The position numbers and the translations under genes are program-made. The notes under the pieces were generated by a model, which did no database searches, was not told the origin of the DNA, and saw only the letters and a program-made list of their open reading frames with translations. Below are positions 45,024 through 56,373 of a stretch of DNA of 64,000 nucleotides, one piece after another. Source of the stretch: Epiperipatus broadwayi (taxonomy: Eukaryota > Onychophora > Udeonychophora > Euonychophora > Peripatidae); assembly GCA_028023455.1 (NCBI GenBank), contig JAQFVV010000274.1, positions 184,001 to 248,000 on the forward strand, given 5' to 3'. Position 1 is the first letter of the stretch; every line of letters starts with the position of its first letter.

Positions 45024-46300
45024 ATTCTATTAAAGTATACATTATAACACATTGTAAATCACACACATATATATTTAAATAATAAATAAATTATACATAT
45101 ATAATCACATTACACACACACATAATTAATGAGATATTTTATTTCAAAGTCTTATTATGAAAGCTAATACATGTAATTTTATCATGGAAATTAATAGTTC
45201 TATACTTGATTAAATCTAACTTATAGTTTTTAAGATGTTTAAAAGTTTTTCTCTCACTTATTTATGGCTATGTACTAATATTTTGAAGACAAAAAATGAA
45301 TGATTTACCTAGGATTTGAACACTCTTACTCGAATAGGGCAATATAGCTTTTTGCTGATTCTCCATTCCAACCGGTTGGTGTTGATTTTTTTGTAGACCT
45401 TTTTTATTTATTTATTTTGTGATGTGTAGATAAATTACTTATGGATCTTGGCATGGACACTCCGATGATTTCCAGTTTTCACACAAACATGATTTTTCTT
45501 TCAGACTAACTGCTGATGTTACTGCAGAGAAGGTTCAGGCCGGCTGCACGATCCGAAGGGTTCAGCCGCATATTCTATATGATAGGTCACTTCGTTCTTA
45601 GTTATTTCACTATTTTTTGCATCAAATTTTGATGAATTCTGATTATTAATTAATGATTTTTTAATGAATGCCTATAACCATCTGAAATCTTCCTTATATA
45701 GACAGTGTTCCTTATCTGGGGATCGATCGAGCAGTCTGCTGCAATCCTATTGGGTTTCTATTCCTTTTATTTAAGAGTTTAAGATTCGTTATAGTCCTTT
45801 CCATTGGCTTTTTATTTTAATCAAACAGTAGTTTGTTAATTATATTTGTTTTGTTTTGATTCTAAATTTCCAGTTTTTTTAGTTGCATTGCATTAGCTTT
45901 CAATTTTATCATTTTAAGAAAATTCTTTTTTTAAACTTTTATTTATAGATGCACACATTTGACTACTTCAATATTATAAAACCAAAATGAGATATTTGTT
46001 ATTCATTAATTTAAAAATAACAATTGGTAATCGTTTTTTTCTTTAATTATTAATCATTACCGAAATTTACCCCTCTCTTTTTTTGTTTTTTCTTTTTCTC
46101 AAACTTTCAAAATAATTTTTTCTTAAAATTTCTTTCACTAAAATTCACTCTTGATAAATACTAGAAATATTAAGTAACGACCTACATCGGGTACAGTATA
46201 TAATCAATTTATCCATATAAAAAGAATATAAAAATACTTCTTTATGTTGTTATTTTAAAATATAAAAAGTTTATTGTAAGATATATAAAATATCTATATA
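45024..46300. other. Spacer with a candidate plus-strand exon at 45505-45601
   Basis: A good polypyrimidine/AG acceptor (GATTTTTCTTTCAG, ending 45504) precedes a ~31-codon open stretch (LTADVTAEKVQAGCTIRRVQ) ending at TAG 45599-45601. It is clearly more GC-rich than its surroundings. It could be the last exon of a plus-strand gene or an old repeat; I do not recognise it. A tRNA-like GTTCAAATCC on the minus strand near 45313 may be a SINE remnant. The rest is AT-rich. Confidence 0.25.
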
Positions 46301-46319
46301 TACAACAAAAAACATGAAA

Positions 46320-47690
46320 ATAACAAATTTTCAATAAAAAAGCTTTTTCGATACATATAATTTGTATCCTTTTCAATATGTCTACTCACGATTACCGTAA
46401 AACATACATATAGCGACATCTATTTATAATACAACCACCAAAAAACAATTATTATCATCAATTATTTCATGAATACATACAATACAATACAAAAAATATA
46501 AAAATATATAAAAATATATTCCTTCATTAATTATAGTATATTCATATATACTCAAAAACACACAAAAAAACACACAAAACATTAAAATATTAACATCCTT
46601 CTTATTTATCTATCCAATCATCTAATTTTAGCCAATTATTAGTCAAATTAATTGAACCCTTATAAATGTTCATACAATTATTACTATTATTTTTAATATA
46701 ACTAGTTTCATATACTTTTCGCCTATTAACATTTTTCAAGTAATTTAATGCTAGTATATTTTTAGTACAATCTATTTTATGACCATATTCTAAATAATGT
46801 ATAAACAAAGCAGATTTATCATCTCTCCTATTTATTGCAGCGTTATGTTCTTTAGCTCTTATTTCTAATTGTTTACTTGTATGTCCATAGTATACTCTTT
46901 TACAAATTCCACATATAATTTTATAAACCATACCTTTCTTATATTTTAAATCATCTAATATTTTATAGTTACCTATTAATTTATCTAAATCTTTACTGTT
47001 TGCCCAACCTATATTTGTATCTTTTTTACTATTTACATAATTTTTTAATAATGCATTATATATTTTAGGATGATATGAAATTTTTATCCATTTATTATCA
47101 GATTTGTTATTTCTATTATATTTATTTTTATAAAAAATATTATCTATACATTTACTTTTATAACCATACTTAATATATAAATTTTTAAATTGCTCTTTAT
47201 GTAATTTAGCTATATTTCCATATGTATTATATTTGTCGTTTTTAATTGTGAAATTTTTAATAACTGCCATTTTTTGGGTCCATGCTTGTTGTGAATCGAC
47301 AGCAATTATTTTCCTCATATTATCTTCTTTTATAAAATGATTTAATACAATTTTTTTATTATTATCTAAACTAAGCTCTATGTCTAAATATTTTATTTTT
47401 TGTTTAATTTCTGAAATTGTAAATTTTATATTATATATATTTTTATTAAAATCATTATACATATTATTTATTATTCTTTTATTACCAATTATTAGAGTAT
47501 CATCCACATAACGAAAATAATGTGTTATATCCATATTAATCAATTTATTTTTAACTATATTAATCTCTAACTCAGCCCATCACCCAACCTTTATTTATAT
47601 ACCAATATTTATTATTATACTTAAAATATAAATTACTATGTATTAACATTAAACTTTCTTCAATCAATTTATCATATTATTAAACTATTT
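46320..47690 (-). pseudogene. 5'-truncated Penelope-like element with long intact 3' frame
   Basis: A 313-codon frame (46602-47543) begins in the RT palm with DITHYFRYVDDTLIIGN (intact YVDD), continues through the thumb (IKQKIKYLDIELSL), a tryptophan-rich linker (DNKWIKISYHP), and the GIY-YIG nuclease GMVYKIICGICKRVYYGHTS, RAKEHNAAINRR, ALFIHYLEYGHK. Upstream, in-frame fragments LIEESLMLIHSNLYFKYNNK and YINKGWVMG reach ~47690, where similarity stops; a small deletion with a stop separates GWVMG from LEINIVKNK. It belongs to a different subfamily from the 42.6-kb element and is related to the 59.0-kb fragment. Truncation at the 5' end is typical for target-primed copies. Confidence 0.85.
46344..46380 (-). 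other. PLE terminal motif with hammerhead-like stem
   Basis: Minus strand: CATATTGAAAAGGATACAAA then TTATATGTATCGAAAAAGC. GATACA/TGTATC form a 6-bp stem (46350-46355 / 46363-46368), flanked by TTGAAAA and CGAAA. It lies ~220 bp beyond the nuclease stop. Confidence 0.55.
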
Positions 47691-47873
47691 TTATTGTCTA
47701 ACTTATTTGAGTCATTCAAATTACCTTTTCTCTACTTCCATGTCCAACCATGCATATACCTTTCTATCAAATTCATGAATGGGTTCAAACCCTCTTTTAA
47801 TAATTTAAATAACCACGATTCTTAATTTATCTAATCTCTATTTTAGTTAAGTCTTGATGTAATTAATATGCCA
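47691..47873. other. Short spacer upstream of the SINE
   Basis: No feature recognised. Confidence 0.4.
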
Positions 47874-48021
47874 GTCTCATTGCCTTACTCTGCTAATGGG
47901 CTGGATTTAGGAATAAATTTTTGTGTCATCATCATATGTTATTCATTAGGTGTTTAATCTGGGGCTTAAGGAATAGGTTCGAATCCAGATTTGTCCCTGA
48001 CTTAAATCTCTGGCTTGACTG
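47874..48021 (+). mobile_element. tRNA-type SINE, copy 2
   Basis: Starts GTCTCATTGCCTTACTCTGC, holds the B-box-like GGTTCGAATCC (47976-47986), ends CTCTGGCTTGACTG. Full-length homologue of the minus-strand copy at 10721-10870. 148 bp. Confidence 0.72.
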
Positions 48022-48399
48022 TAAATAATTTAATATAACACCAGATTTTATATTCTTAGGTCAAATCTATCTATCTGAGAAATTGAGTTTTATATTTTAC
48101 TTTTTTAAGACTAATGACTAATCTTGATATCTATATCTTTACCAAAACTAGTAGTAGCCTTTATGTAAAAGTATATCTTGATACCTGATTATTGTGAAAA
48201 TGATCCATATAAAAACCTGTACATGATTGAACCTGTATCCCTTACAATGAATGTTATGTAGTGCTATGTAACCCAAAGGATTAAGAACGATTACTGTTGA
48301 AACATAATAATAATAATAAACAGTTCTGCAGAATGCTGTCTATTTGTCTACAACCGTGTTAACAATGTCTAGTTTTTTCAAGCTCCAAAAGTACTCTAA

Positions 48400-49190
48400 A
48401 CCTAGGTCTGGTAACGTAAAAACCTTACCCTGATATATTTTTTTCAATTTCCAATGATAACTAATTAATAATTTTGTGTTTATAGTTTTCATTCAAAATC
48501 TCCAATTAAAATCAAGTTACCCAACAATAATTTAGAAAACAATATGGCAACAAAGTCATCACATGATCAGAAAAACTTGTCACCCAATATTACCAGTTCA
48601 AAATTTCAAAGTCCACAGTTCCATCACACATAAAATTATCTTTAATTCTATTGTAATAATTTCCAATTTTTGTTTGGAAGAAAAAGAAAATTTAGTTTCA
48701 AGTTATCCAGGAAGCAGTTTACTTGCTCCCAAACAAGTTAAGAATCTGTGTTTTTTTATACTTAAAAAGTATTCATAATCCTAGGCTAATGGAATATTAA
48801 AAAACCTACCTTCATGTACCTTTTCAATTTCCAATCAGTTGATGATTTCTAATTTTGTGTTACATTTTTTATTAAAATTTTCAATTAAAAAATCTAATTA
48901 CTTAACAATAATTTTTTAAAAAAGCCATCGCATGACCAGTGTCTATTAACTATAATACCAGCACAAAGTTCAAAGGTCAGGCATGCATATCCTTTTTGTT
49001 TTAATATTGTTGTAATGAACTTTGATCTTTGTTTAGTAATAAAAATTTGATCTCAATTTCTTATATTCAAAACCCCAGGATAACAAGTTAAAAAAAAACT
49101 ACTAATGTTATATATGTTTTTCAATTTCCAATCAATTGATAATTTATTTCCTATTTTGTGTTATATTTTTCATTCACATTTTCGGTACTT
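48400..49190. repeat. ~300-380-bp tandem repeat, 2.5 units
   Basis: The marker TTTTCAATTTCCAAT(C/G)A followed by TAATTTTGTGTTA occurs at ~48441, 48821 and 49119. Each unit also has CCTAGG(T/C), an ATCACATGA(T/C)CAG-like segment and TTCAAAGT. Diverged and non-coding. Confidence 0.7.
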
Positions 49191-49198
49191 GTGTACTA

Positions 49199-49380
49199 TT
49201 CCTGCAACAAAGAGAAGATAAGGAGGCCTTTTCATATTCATATCAATACACTGGTAAGTTTTTAATCTAATTATTTTGGCAATCATTTACAAAGTTATCA
49301 AACATTATTAAGTTATCATTGCATTGATATGAATGTGGAAAGCTTGCTTATCTTTTCTTCATTGCAGGAATAGTGCACAA
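49199..49380. mobile_element. MITE with ~55-bp inverted repeats
   Basis: Left arm TTGTGTACTATTCCTGCAAC, AAAGAGAAGATAAGGAGGCC, TTTTCATATTCATATCAAT pairs with the right arm ending ATTGCAGGAATAGTGCACAA. The spacer is ~65 bp. The arm sequence recurs at 52245-52285 and 52455-52500. Confidence 0.8.
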
Positions 49381-50100
49381 TATTTTTAAAAAAGGACCAA
49401 AAAATAAATCTTATATGAGATATATATGTCATTCTATGAAATCTACACGTATGCAGATGACAAAGCTTTGACATTTAATTCAATTAATTTCAAAAAAGGT
49501 GTAGAAATGATTTTTAAAAACACATACCAAAATTGGTACACTTTTTGCAAGATTTACAAAGTTCTTGGCAGGTTGATATGAATATGCAAAAATTTTTTTT
49601 ATGTATCTTAAAAACTACATGTGCTCGGCCCCCGAAAATAGATTGAATAAAATGTACTGAATAAACTCCCAAATGTTACTTTACAGATGCATAAAACAAT
49701 CACTAAATTAAAATTTTTTATTAAATAATATTTACAAAAACACATAAAATATACATATATGCTACTTACACTGTAATAAATAACAGTAACTAATTGCATT
49801 CAAACAAATTGAATTTTCATTTGACCACAGAAAATTGACACAAATGTTCCCTCCAAAATGAACACGTCATTGCAAAGTGTGTCGAGATTTTTCAGAAAAA
49901 TACTACAAAACATATTTTTTGATATAAAAAATAAAACAAATAATTCAAACCAATAAAGAAATATAAATTATAAAACTTTTATTACCACTTTTCATGCAGG
50001 CAGAAAAAAAATTGAATAACCAAAATTTTAAGAAACATATTCTTTTTTTTTGTAAATACACAAAACAAATAGTTTACAACAATGAACATATATCAATTGT
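49381..50100. other. AT-rich spacer
   Basis: AT-rich. The phrase CATGCAGGCAGAAAAAAAATTG (near 49993) is repeated as CATGCTGGCAGAAAAAAAATG near 51189, flanking the Merlin-like element on both sides at unequal distances. No gene seen. Confidence 0.4.
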
Positions 50101-51183
50101 AAGACTTGGTAATACATCGTCCAACTATCCACACTGCTCGATCGCGCTGTTTCTATGCAAAAGCACAGAAATATGCTGTTTATTAGGCTGTAAGAATGGC
50201 CTTGTAAACTGTTCAAACACATACATTGATGAAGTTAACATTTCCCCAACATCTCTAGCATGTGAACATTATCAGCGACATGTCATGTTTTATATAGACA
50301 TTGGTAATGAATAGTTAAGAGTATCATATGTGAGTGTGTATTTGTAATCAGAAAAAGTATAACAATATGCAGTTAACATTTTTTCCTTTTAAATGGAGTA
50401 TAATTTTAGGGAGTAGCTACAAATTATAAGTATTTCGAAAACGTCCCTAATTTTTTTGTTAGGTGGCACAATTTAATAAATGAGGAGTGTAAGTTGTGAT
50501 TCAGGAAAGTTCATGTGAAAGTCACGCAATTTGCGAGAATTTTGCGAGATAAACAAAGTGAAATGGCAGAACAATATTCGGCGGGGTTAAAGTTCTTTGA
50601 TTTATCTTTTACAGAAGCGGACGTGGTGGCTTTCCTTCAGGTGAATAATATTTTTCCCACATAAAAGAACTGTGTTTGTAGTAGTGTTATGAAATTATGA
50701 CAATGTAAAATTTCAGAAATGGAATGCAAATCACGTCATTGCCGTGGAAACGTGTAAATCCCCCAAAAAGTTCCAAATATTCTATGTATTTGTTTATGAA
50801 TGAAAGGTAATTTTTTCGAATCCCTAGTAAATAAAACAAAAATAAATGTTTTTAAAAAATATTAAAATTTTTTTTGAATATTTTAAAAAGAAAAAAGGCA
50901 GAATGTTTTTTTTTTAAAAAAAAAAAAAAACGGTATGTTTTAAAAAATAAAATAAGACCGAAGGTTTTAATAGCAAAAGTTATATTTGTTTTTAAAAAAT
51001 TTTAATAAATCCATTATCAAAAAAAAAAAATTCATAAAAAAAATATATATAAAACATATTAAAAATAAAACTTTAAAGAAATATATTTTTAAAAAGACTG
51101 GTAATGTTATATTTATTTGTTTTTCAATAGCAACAGCGCCATCGTGGGGTGTGGATGATCGGATGATGTATTACCTTAGACTT
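50101..51183 (+). mobile_element. Merlin-like element with 55-bp terminal inverted repeats
   Basis: Left end AAGACTTGGTAATACATCGT...CACTGCTCGATCGCGCTGTT; the right end is its imperfect complement (CAACAGCGCCATCGTGGGGT, GGATGATGTATTACC...GACTT). These ends bracket a Merlin-type N-terminal coding segment, so they are the transposon's termini. The interior lacks the catalytic domain and is AT-rich (50820-51110), a deletion derivative. Confidence 0.6.
50563..50790 (+). pseudogene. Merlin/ISXO2-like transposase N-terminus
   Basis: ATG at 50563: MAEQYSAGLKFFDLSFTEAD then VVAFLQVNNIFPT, followed after a stop by a cysteine-containing zinc-ribbon-like stretch (CVCSSVMKL, EMECKSRHCRGNV). This parallels the first 60 residues of the copy at 3.9-4.1 kb (acidic E-rich helix, then '.FLQ...IFP', then C...C). 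CAG-GTGAAT after codon 26 could also be read as a splice donor. No DDE domain follows on this strand. Confidence 0.5.
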
Positions 51184-51389
51184 TTCTTCATGCTGGCAGA
51201 AAAAAAATGTTTTATATGTCATTGAATCTAGAGAAAAATGTATGGTCGTTTTGTGCAAATGAGGTCTTGTAAATTTGGCCAGTGTTGGGTCGATGTACCT
51301 CATCGCTGCTCTTTCTTTTGCCAACCCCTTAGTCTTTGGACTGTGAAGCACAGTTTCTGGACCACCAATTCTAAGTATCACCACTGCTG

Positions 51390-51492
51390 TCTGCCACCAA
51401 ACATCCACTGCTGAGGAAGAATTTGTCCTTGTTGATGTTTCCTTGGTGAAAAAAGGTTTTCATCAATTGTCAAATCTAAAGAACCACAAAAT
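51390..51492 (-). pseudogene. Merlin/ISXO2-like DDE fragment, opposite strand
   Basis: Minus strand GSLDLTIDENLFSPRKHQQG then QILPQQWMFGG matches the first catalytic block of the ISXO2-like domain (usual 'EIDES.F.KRK...G..LPQ.W.FGG'), as seen at 3.7 kb. Only this block is clear; the continuation to 51124 is uncertain. It lies just outside the inverted-repeat-bounded element, in inverse orientation. Confidence 0.5.
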
Positions 51493-52199
51493 AACAGCAA
51501 TCAAAGCAGATTTCGAAAAAATAATTTTTGCAACTGACAATGAGATGTGTGTTGTTTTTCTTCCTTGTTTATACAGTTAAAAATACTACTAGATTGGCTT
51601 AAATATCATTCTGATATAATTAACTGTCCCAGATTTGAACCCAGATTGTGTATACAATAGCCAAATTCAGGTTTTCTACTTGATCTGCAATATTTGCAAA
51701 TAGGGATTTTTGAGGTCTGTTCTAAATAGTTTTAATTTCTCTGGTGTTTCTAGAGAAATAATATCCGGACCGATTTTTACTTGGAAAAAAGCCAAAATTA
51801 TCAAATTGTTTAACAATCAGGAAAAGTAAGAAGAAGAAAAAATCTTGTTTTATTATAAATAATTCTAGTTTAAACAATAGACACTATAGATGTAAAATAA
51901 AAATAAACTTTTTTTTTTAGTCTTATAGACTGTTGAACTTTTAAAGACATTTTGTAAAAATATTCACGACGATATCGATTTTGGGAATTACATGAAAGGC
52001 ATTTTAATATTATACTTCACAAATTTTTTATGAATATTTAAAATTTACACAAATCAAGTTGAAATGAAAAATTTAAAGATATAAATAAGAATATTAAATC
52101 ACGTAAACAAACATGTCAGATGAATTTTTATCCTACTTTTTAAAACTAGTAAACCATTATAAAGAGAATCATATTTTTGATATACTTTTCAATATACAT
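51493..52199. other. Spacer, nothing recognised
   Basis: AT-rich, with a T run near 51910. No supported feature. Confidence 0.4.
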
Positions 52200-52510
52200 C
52201 GCCGCAGGATTTTTTTTTTTTCAATTGCAAGATTACACATGTGAAAAGGCCTCCTATCTTTTCTTCATTGCAGAAATGATAGCCAAGTTTTCATCAGTTG
52301 TTGAAATAACACCAATCCAAGTAGATTGGGGGGGGGGGAGTTTTTGCAACTGATAAATAAAGTAAAATAAAACCAAAACGCGATCATGTTTTTACACGTT
52401 TTTCACTATACATTGCAGGTTTTTTTTCAGTCTCAAGATTACATATGTGAAAAGGCCTCCTTCCTTCACTTTGTTGCAGATATAGTATACAAGTACCACA
52501 TTTATGTCAA
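52200..52510. repeat. Two direct MITE arms
   Basis: GCAGG(A)TTTTTTTT...CAAGATTACA(C/T)ATGTG followed by AAAAGGCCTCC occurs at ~52206-52260 and ~52424-52462. Both are in the same orientation and match the minus-strand arm of the MITE at 49199-49380. A run of nine or more G lies near 52330. Confidence 0.65.
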
Positions 52511-52604
52511 GTTACTAACCATAGTTTCCAAAAACATGACATTTCCAATGCCAAGTCTAACCACATTCCCAGCTTTTACCATGCCCCTTTATGTCTGAAT
52601 TCTT

Positions 52605-52910
52605 GCCTATGAATCTTCTACTTAAACTATGTCTGCCTCACCTATAACAACAGTCAGACCCAGAGTCTGATCATACTACCACAAACTGCAACTCAACAAT
52701 TGCAACCAATTTACCACAGCTGTACCACTACCATCCTCTTGAAGTCTGGACCCTCTACCCATGGATCTCATACTTAAATTTCATCAAAAGCCTTAACCAG
52801 TCTCTATATCTAACACAGATTCAGAATCTGACAAACATATCCAATTCAACATATGAAACCAATTTTAACATTGCTGTATCACCACCCCTCTGAAATGCTC
52901 ATCTATTCAA
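52605..52910. repeat. ~157-bp tandem duplication, C/A-rich
   Basis: Copies at ~52612 and ~52768 share ATACTTAAA/CTACTTAAA, CAGA(C/T)TC(A)GA(A/G)TCTGA, CAACTCAACA/CAATTCAACA and CCAATTT...GCTGTA(C/T)CAC. Diverged. Composition is notably C-rich on this strand. Confidence 0.5.
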
Positions 52911-53194
52911 ATGCACCAGAAAACAGACATAGCATAGTTAAAAAAACCTCTTCACCAATTATGAAAGCAATTTCACCATGCCTGCTATCTATATCAACTC
53001 ACATTCCCAATGAAGAGAAAACCTGATCACCCAAAGGAATTTTTTACTCTAAAGTGTGAAAAATAACTGACAATTTAATATCAGTGTCTGCAGACCTCAC
53101 AGACAATTGCAACATTCCCAGGCAACCCTACCACATATAAAACTAAATCTGGTTTGCATGTGTAAATACAGCAATCCAGAGCATGTAACATTCA

Positions 53195-53740
53195 TGTAAT
53201 CTTGTGTGAATCGATACATCAACTTTTATATATGTAAATCTACAATTATAGATTGTCAATATAACCACAGCAATACAAGCTATGTACACTTGTCAACTTT
53301 TATATATGTAAACCTACAACTACAAATTGCCCATATAACAAGCAATCCAAATTATGTAAAACCCTAATCCACAACATGTAAACATTCTCATAATCTTGTG
53401 TAAATCAATAAATCAACTTTTACATACATAAATCTACATTTATGGATTGCTTATTTAATCACAGCAATTTAAGTTATATAAAACCCTTGTTACAACCCAC
53501 AGCATGTAAAAATTTTTGTAATCTCATGTAAATCAACTTTTACTTATGGGCACCTACAACTACAGATAGCTTATGTATACCACAGCAATTCAAGTTATGT
53601 AAACCCGTGTAATTAATCCACAACATATAAAAATTTGTGTAAATGAAAAAAAAAACAAAACAAGTTTTATATATGTAAGCCTACAATTGTGGATTCCCCA
53701 TATAAACAGCAATCCAAGCTATGTAAAAACTTTCTAAGAT
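53195..53740. repeat. ~120-bp tandem repeat, five units
   Basis: CAACTTTTATATATGTAAAC followed by CTACAA(C/T)TA recurs at 53220, 53294, 53414, 53534 and ~53661, i.e. spacings 74, 120, 120 and 127. Each unit also has CAGCAAT(C/T)CAAG(C/T)TATGTA and ATCTTGTGTAAAT. Confidence 0.8.
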
Positions 53741-53899
53741 AAATAAAGCTTATCATTGAAATTTGATGATGTATCAACAGACTAGTAACAATCCTATTAT
53801 CGTATAGCTTCAATTAGTTGACATTGTTTTAAAAATTCTTGGCAATTCACATTAAATATATCAACATTTAAAAACTGTTATATAACATGGGCATTCCAA

Positions 53900-56373
53900 T
53901 GATGGCAGAATTTTTATAAATATAAGGATTATATTTTTTAATATAAAATAAATTACAATTTCTAGTTATATCAGGAATTCTATAATATATATTATGAACA
54001 AATTTCACAATATAAGATAATTTCAAACTTACATACTTCTTCATTATATTCTGTAGTCGTTTTTCATAACATTTTGTGTTAGCATTCCAAACAACTGAAC
54101 AGTAATTAATTATAGGTACAAGTATTACATAAAATAAGTAAATGTAAGATTGTCTATGTAAAACTGTTTTTGATATTGTTAATGTGTCACAAAAAGACCA
54201 TTACTATTAAATCAAATCCCTAAATCCTTTATTTTATTCTTTCTAGGAATATCAATATTATCTACAGAATAGTGAAAAAAAACTGGGAAATATTAATAAT
54301 CATCTGACTTTTTTACACCAAAACACAAAATTATTTATGAAACTCTGCAGTCTTAAATGATTAGATAAACTATCCAATTCGAGGAAATAACTTTACATCA
54401 TCAGTAAAGTACAAAATATTACAATTACAAACAATTTTAGATATATCATATGTATATAACAATAATAAAAATTGGTCCAAGAATGCTTCCTTGAGGGACT
54501 TGACTTTTGTAATAAATATCAGATTAAACCACTAAACATCATATGATCACCATCTCTAATGCTAGCACAACTGTTATTAAACAGGCAAAACTCTCCATAC
54601 ACTAGTGCCGCCTGTGCCCACGAGAGTAATCAATGCATGCCAGAATGCTTGTACATAAAATCGACATCTAGTGCTTACTCATCCAATATCCCCAGAATAG
54701 TTTCTAGCTTGTGGACTTCATCTGTGAGGAGCCTTGGATCTGAGAGCACTGCACCTACATCTAATGATCTTAGGCTATGGCTGTTAAAGAGCCAAAGTCA
54801 CCAAAATGTATGGGTGCTGAACTGAGTTCAGACTCATATGACTATATAATCTATTGAGCTTAGATTGAAAATATTGTGTTTTCAATTTCATTCTCATAGT
54901 TTTGTAGTTAAGTAGAGATAAAAGGTGGCTGCTGGAGGTTGCATTAGATCCTAAGATCTAGGTGCAGTGCTCTCAGATCCAAGGCTTCTCATTGACAAAG
55001 GTCACAAACCAGAAACTAGTCTGGGGATATTGGATGAGTAGGCACTAGATGGGGATTTTATGCACAAGCCTTTTGGCATCCATTGATTACTCATGGTGGC
55101 ACTACTGTATGGAGAGTTTTGCCTGTTTAATAAGTATCAGATTCTTTTAATCTATAATAACCATAATTTAGAGGTTCAGTTAAATAGGATTTAAACTATA
55201 ATTTCGATAGCAAAATGTCATGATTAACCATATCAGAATCCTTACTCAGATTAAAATATTACGTCCATCAATTCTGTTCATTTATAGCTTTAGCTACATG
55301 ATAATTTATTATTACCAAATTTATCGGTACTTATCTATTTGTAATAAACCCATGTTGAAAATTGGGAATAAATCTCTTAACATAGAATAATTAATTAGAA
55401 GAAAGTTGTTTTCTAAAATCTTGCTGTATTTAGAGTTACTTGAAACATCATTCATTGTCTTAAATTTAATGCCAGTAAAATCATTACCATATGACCGAAA
55501 ATGCTTTGGATCATATTTAATATTTTCCTGCATATTATCAATATATAAATAATGACAATGTTTTCTTCACATCAAAAAAAAAAAACTTATTGAATTTAAC
55601 AAAATTATTCCAATTAAATATTGATTTTTTTAAATATAATTTATGGTACCTATTTGTCCCATTAGAATTAATATGTTGACCAGAAAAGCAAGTAGTATAC
55701 TTATTCTGATCACTTTTACGTTGAGTTAGAGGTATCCAATTATCCATGATATTTATCATAGCATCATTATATTTGTTTATCATTAACAAGAATGCAAATC
55801 CTCATTAATTAATGGCCATCCTTTTCTATAATTCAAACAAAAATTAGTCAAAACTAAAACAAGTATATTTCTAAAATCATTACATACAAACCAAGTACAC
55901 TAAGAAATTCCTAAAATTCTTTCACTCTTCTGTAAATAATCTTAATAACTATTCCCATTTGCTGAAAACATAGATGGGACATTAAAATTGCCCACTAATA
56001 ATATATGTTTATAAAAGACTAACCTATTCTTCAAAACTTCCAATGCCAAAAACAATTGACTTAATGGAATATTTGAAGTAATATATAAATTAACACTTAA
56101 TAGTGCTATGATAACAGCGCCACCTTTTGATCCAAGGTCAAGTGAGCAATCTTTTCTGAAAACCTGATACCTATCAAAACATTGATTCTCCAGATATGAA
56201 CCATTTAACCATGTTTCTGTTAACATAATCAAATCATAGTTCTGAATTAAAATTGCATGACAAAGATCAGTAAATTCAGTATGAATTTCTCTGGTATTCT
56301 GATAAATGCTATTTATACTATCATTAATTTTGTACAACATCAGAAAGACTATCAAAAGTTTTCCTTTGATCAA
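53900..56373 (-). pseudogene. LINE ORF2 remnant: endonuclease to reverse transcriptase
   Basis: Endonuclease (55942-56373): NTREIHTEFTDLCHAILIQN, MLTETWLNGS with the active-site Glu, then LGSKGGAVII and HILLVGNFNV (a degraded GDFN). Connector 55538-55789. Reverse transcriptase: FNLSKDSDMVNHDILLSKL (~55.22 kb, usual 'DLSKAFDTVNH'), LLLLYTYDISKIV (~54.46 kb) and ILYFTDDVKLF (~54.4 kb), where YxDD reads FTDD. Thumb fragments continue to ~53.9 kb. The large fold-back at 54576-55131 is inserted within the palm. Many stops. Consistent with CR1/jockey-type LINEs. Confidence 0.7.
54576..55131. mobile_element. 556-bp fold-back element inside the LINE
   Basis: Ends ATTAAACAGGCAAAACTCTC and GAGAGTTTTGCCTGTTTAAT are perfect complements. 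Arms of ~215 bp with good similarity include CTTGGATCTGAGAGCACTGC. The central ~130 bp is unpaired. AATAA(A/G)TATCAGATT occurs on both sides (54510 and 55129), possibly an insertion duplication. A plus-strand 88-codon frame here is just arm sequence. Confidence 0.85.

Noticed and set aside
48400-49190. Tandem units considered as a CRISPR-like array
   Set aside because: Units are 300-380 bp and diverged throughout, without conserved repeats and unique spacers; the genome is eukaryotic.
54559-54825. 88-codon plus-strand frame
   Set aside because: It spans one arm of the fold-back element; the mirrored arm gives a similar peptide fragment with stops.
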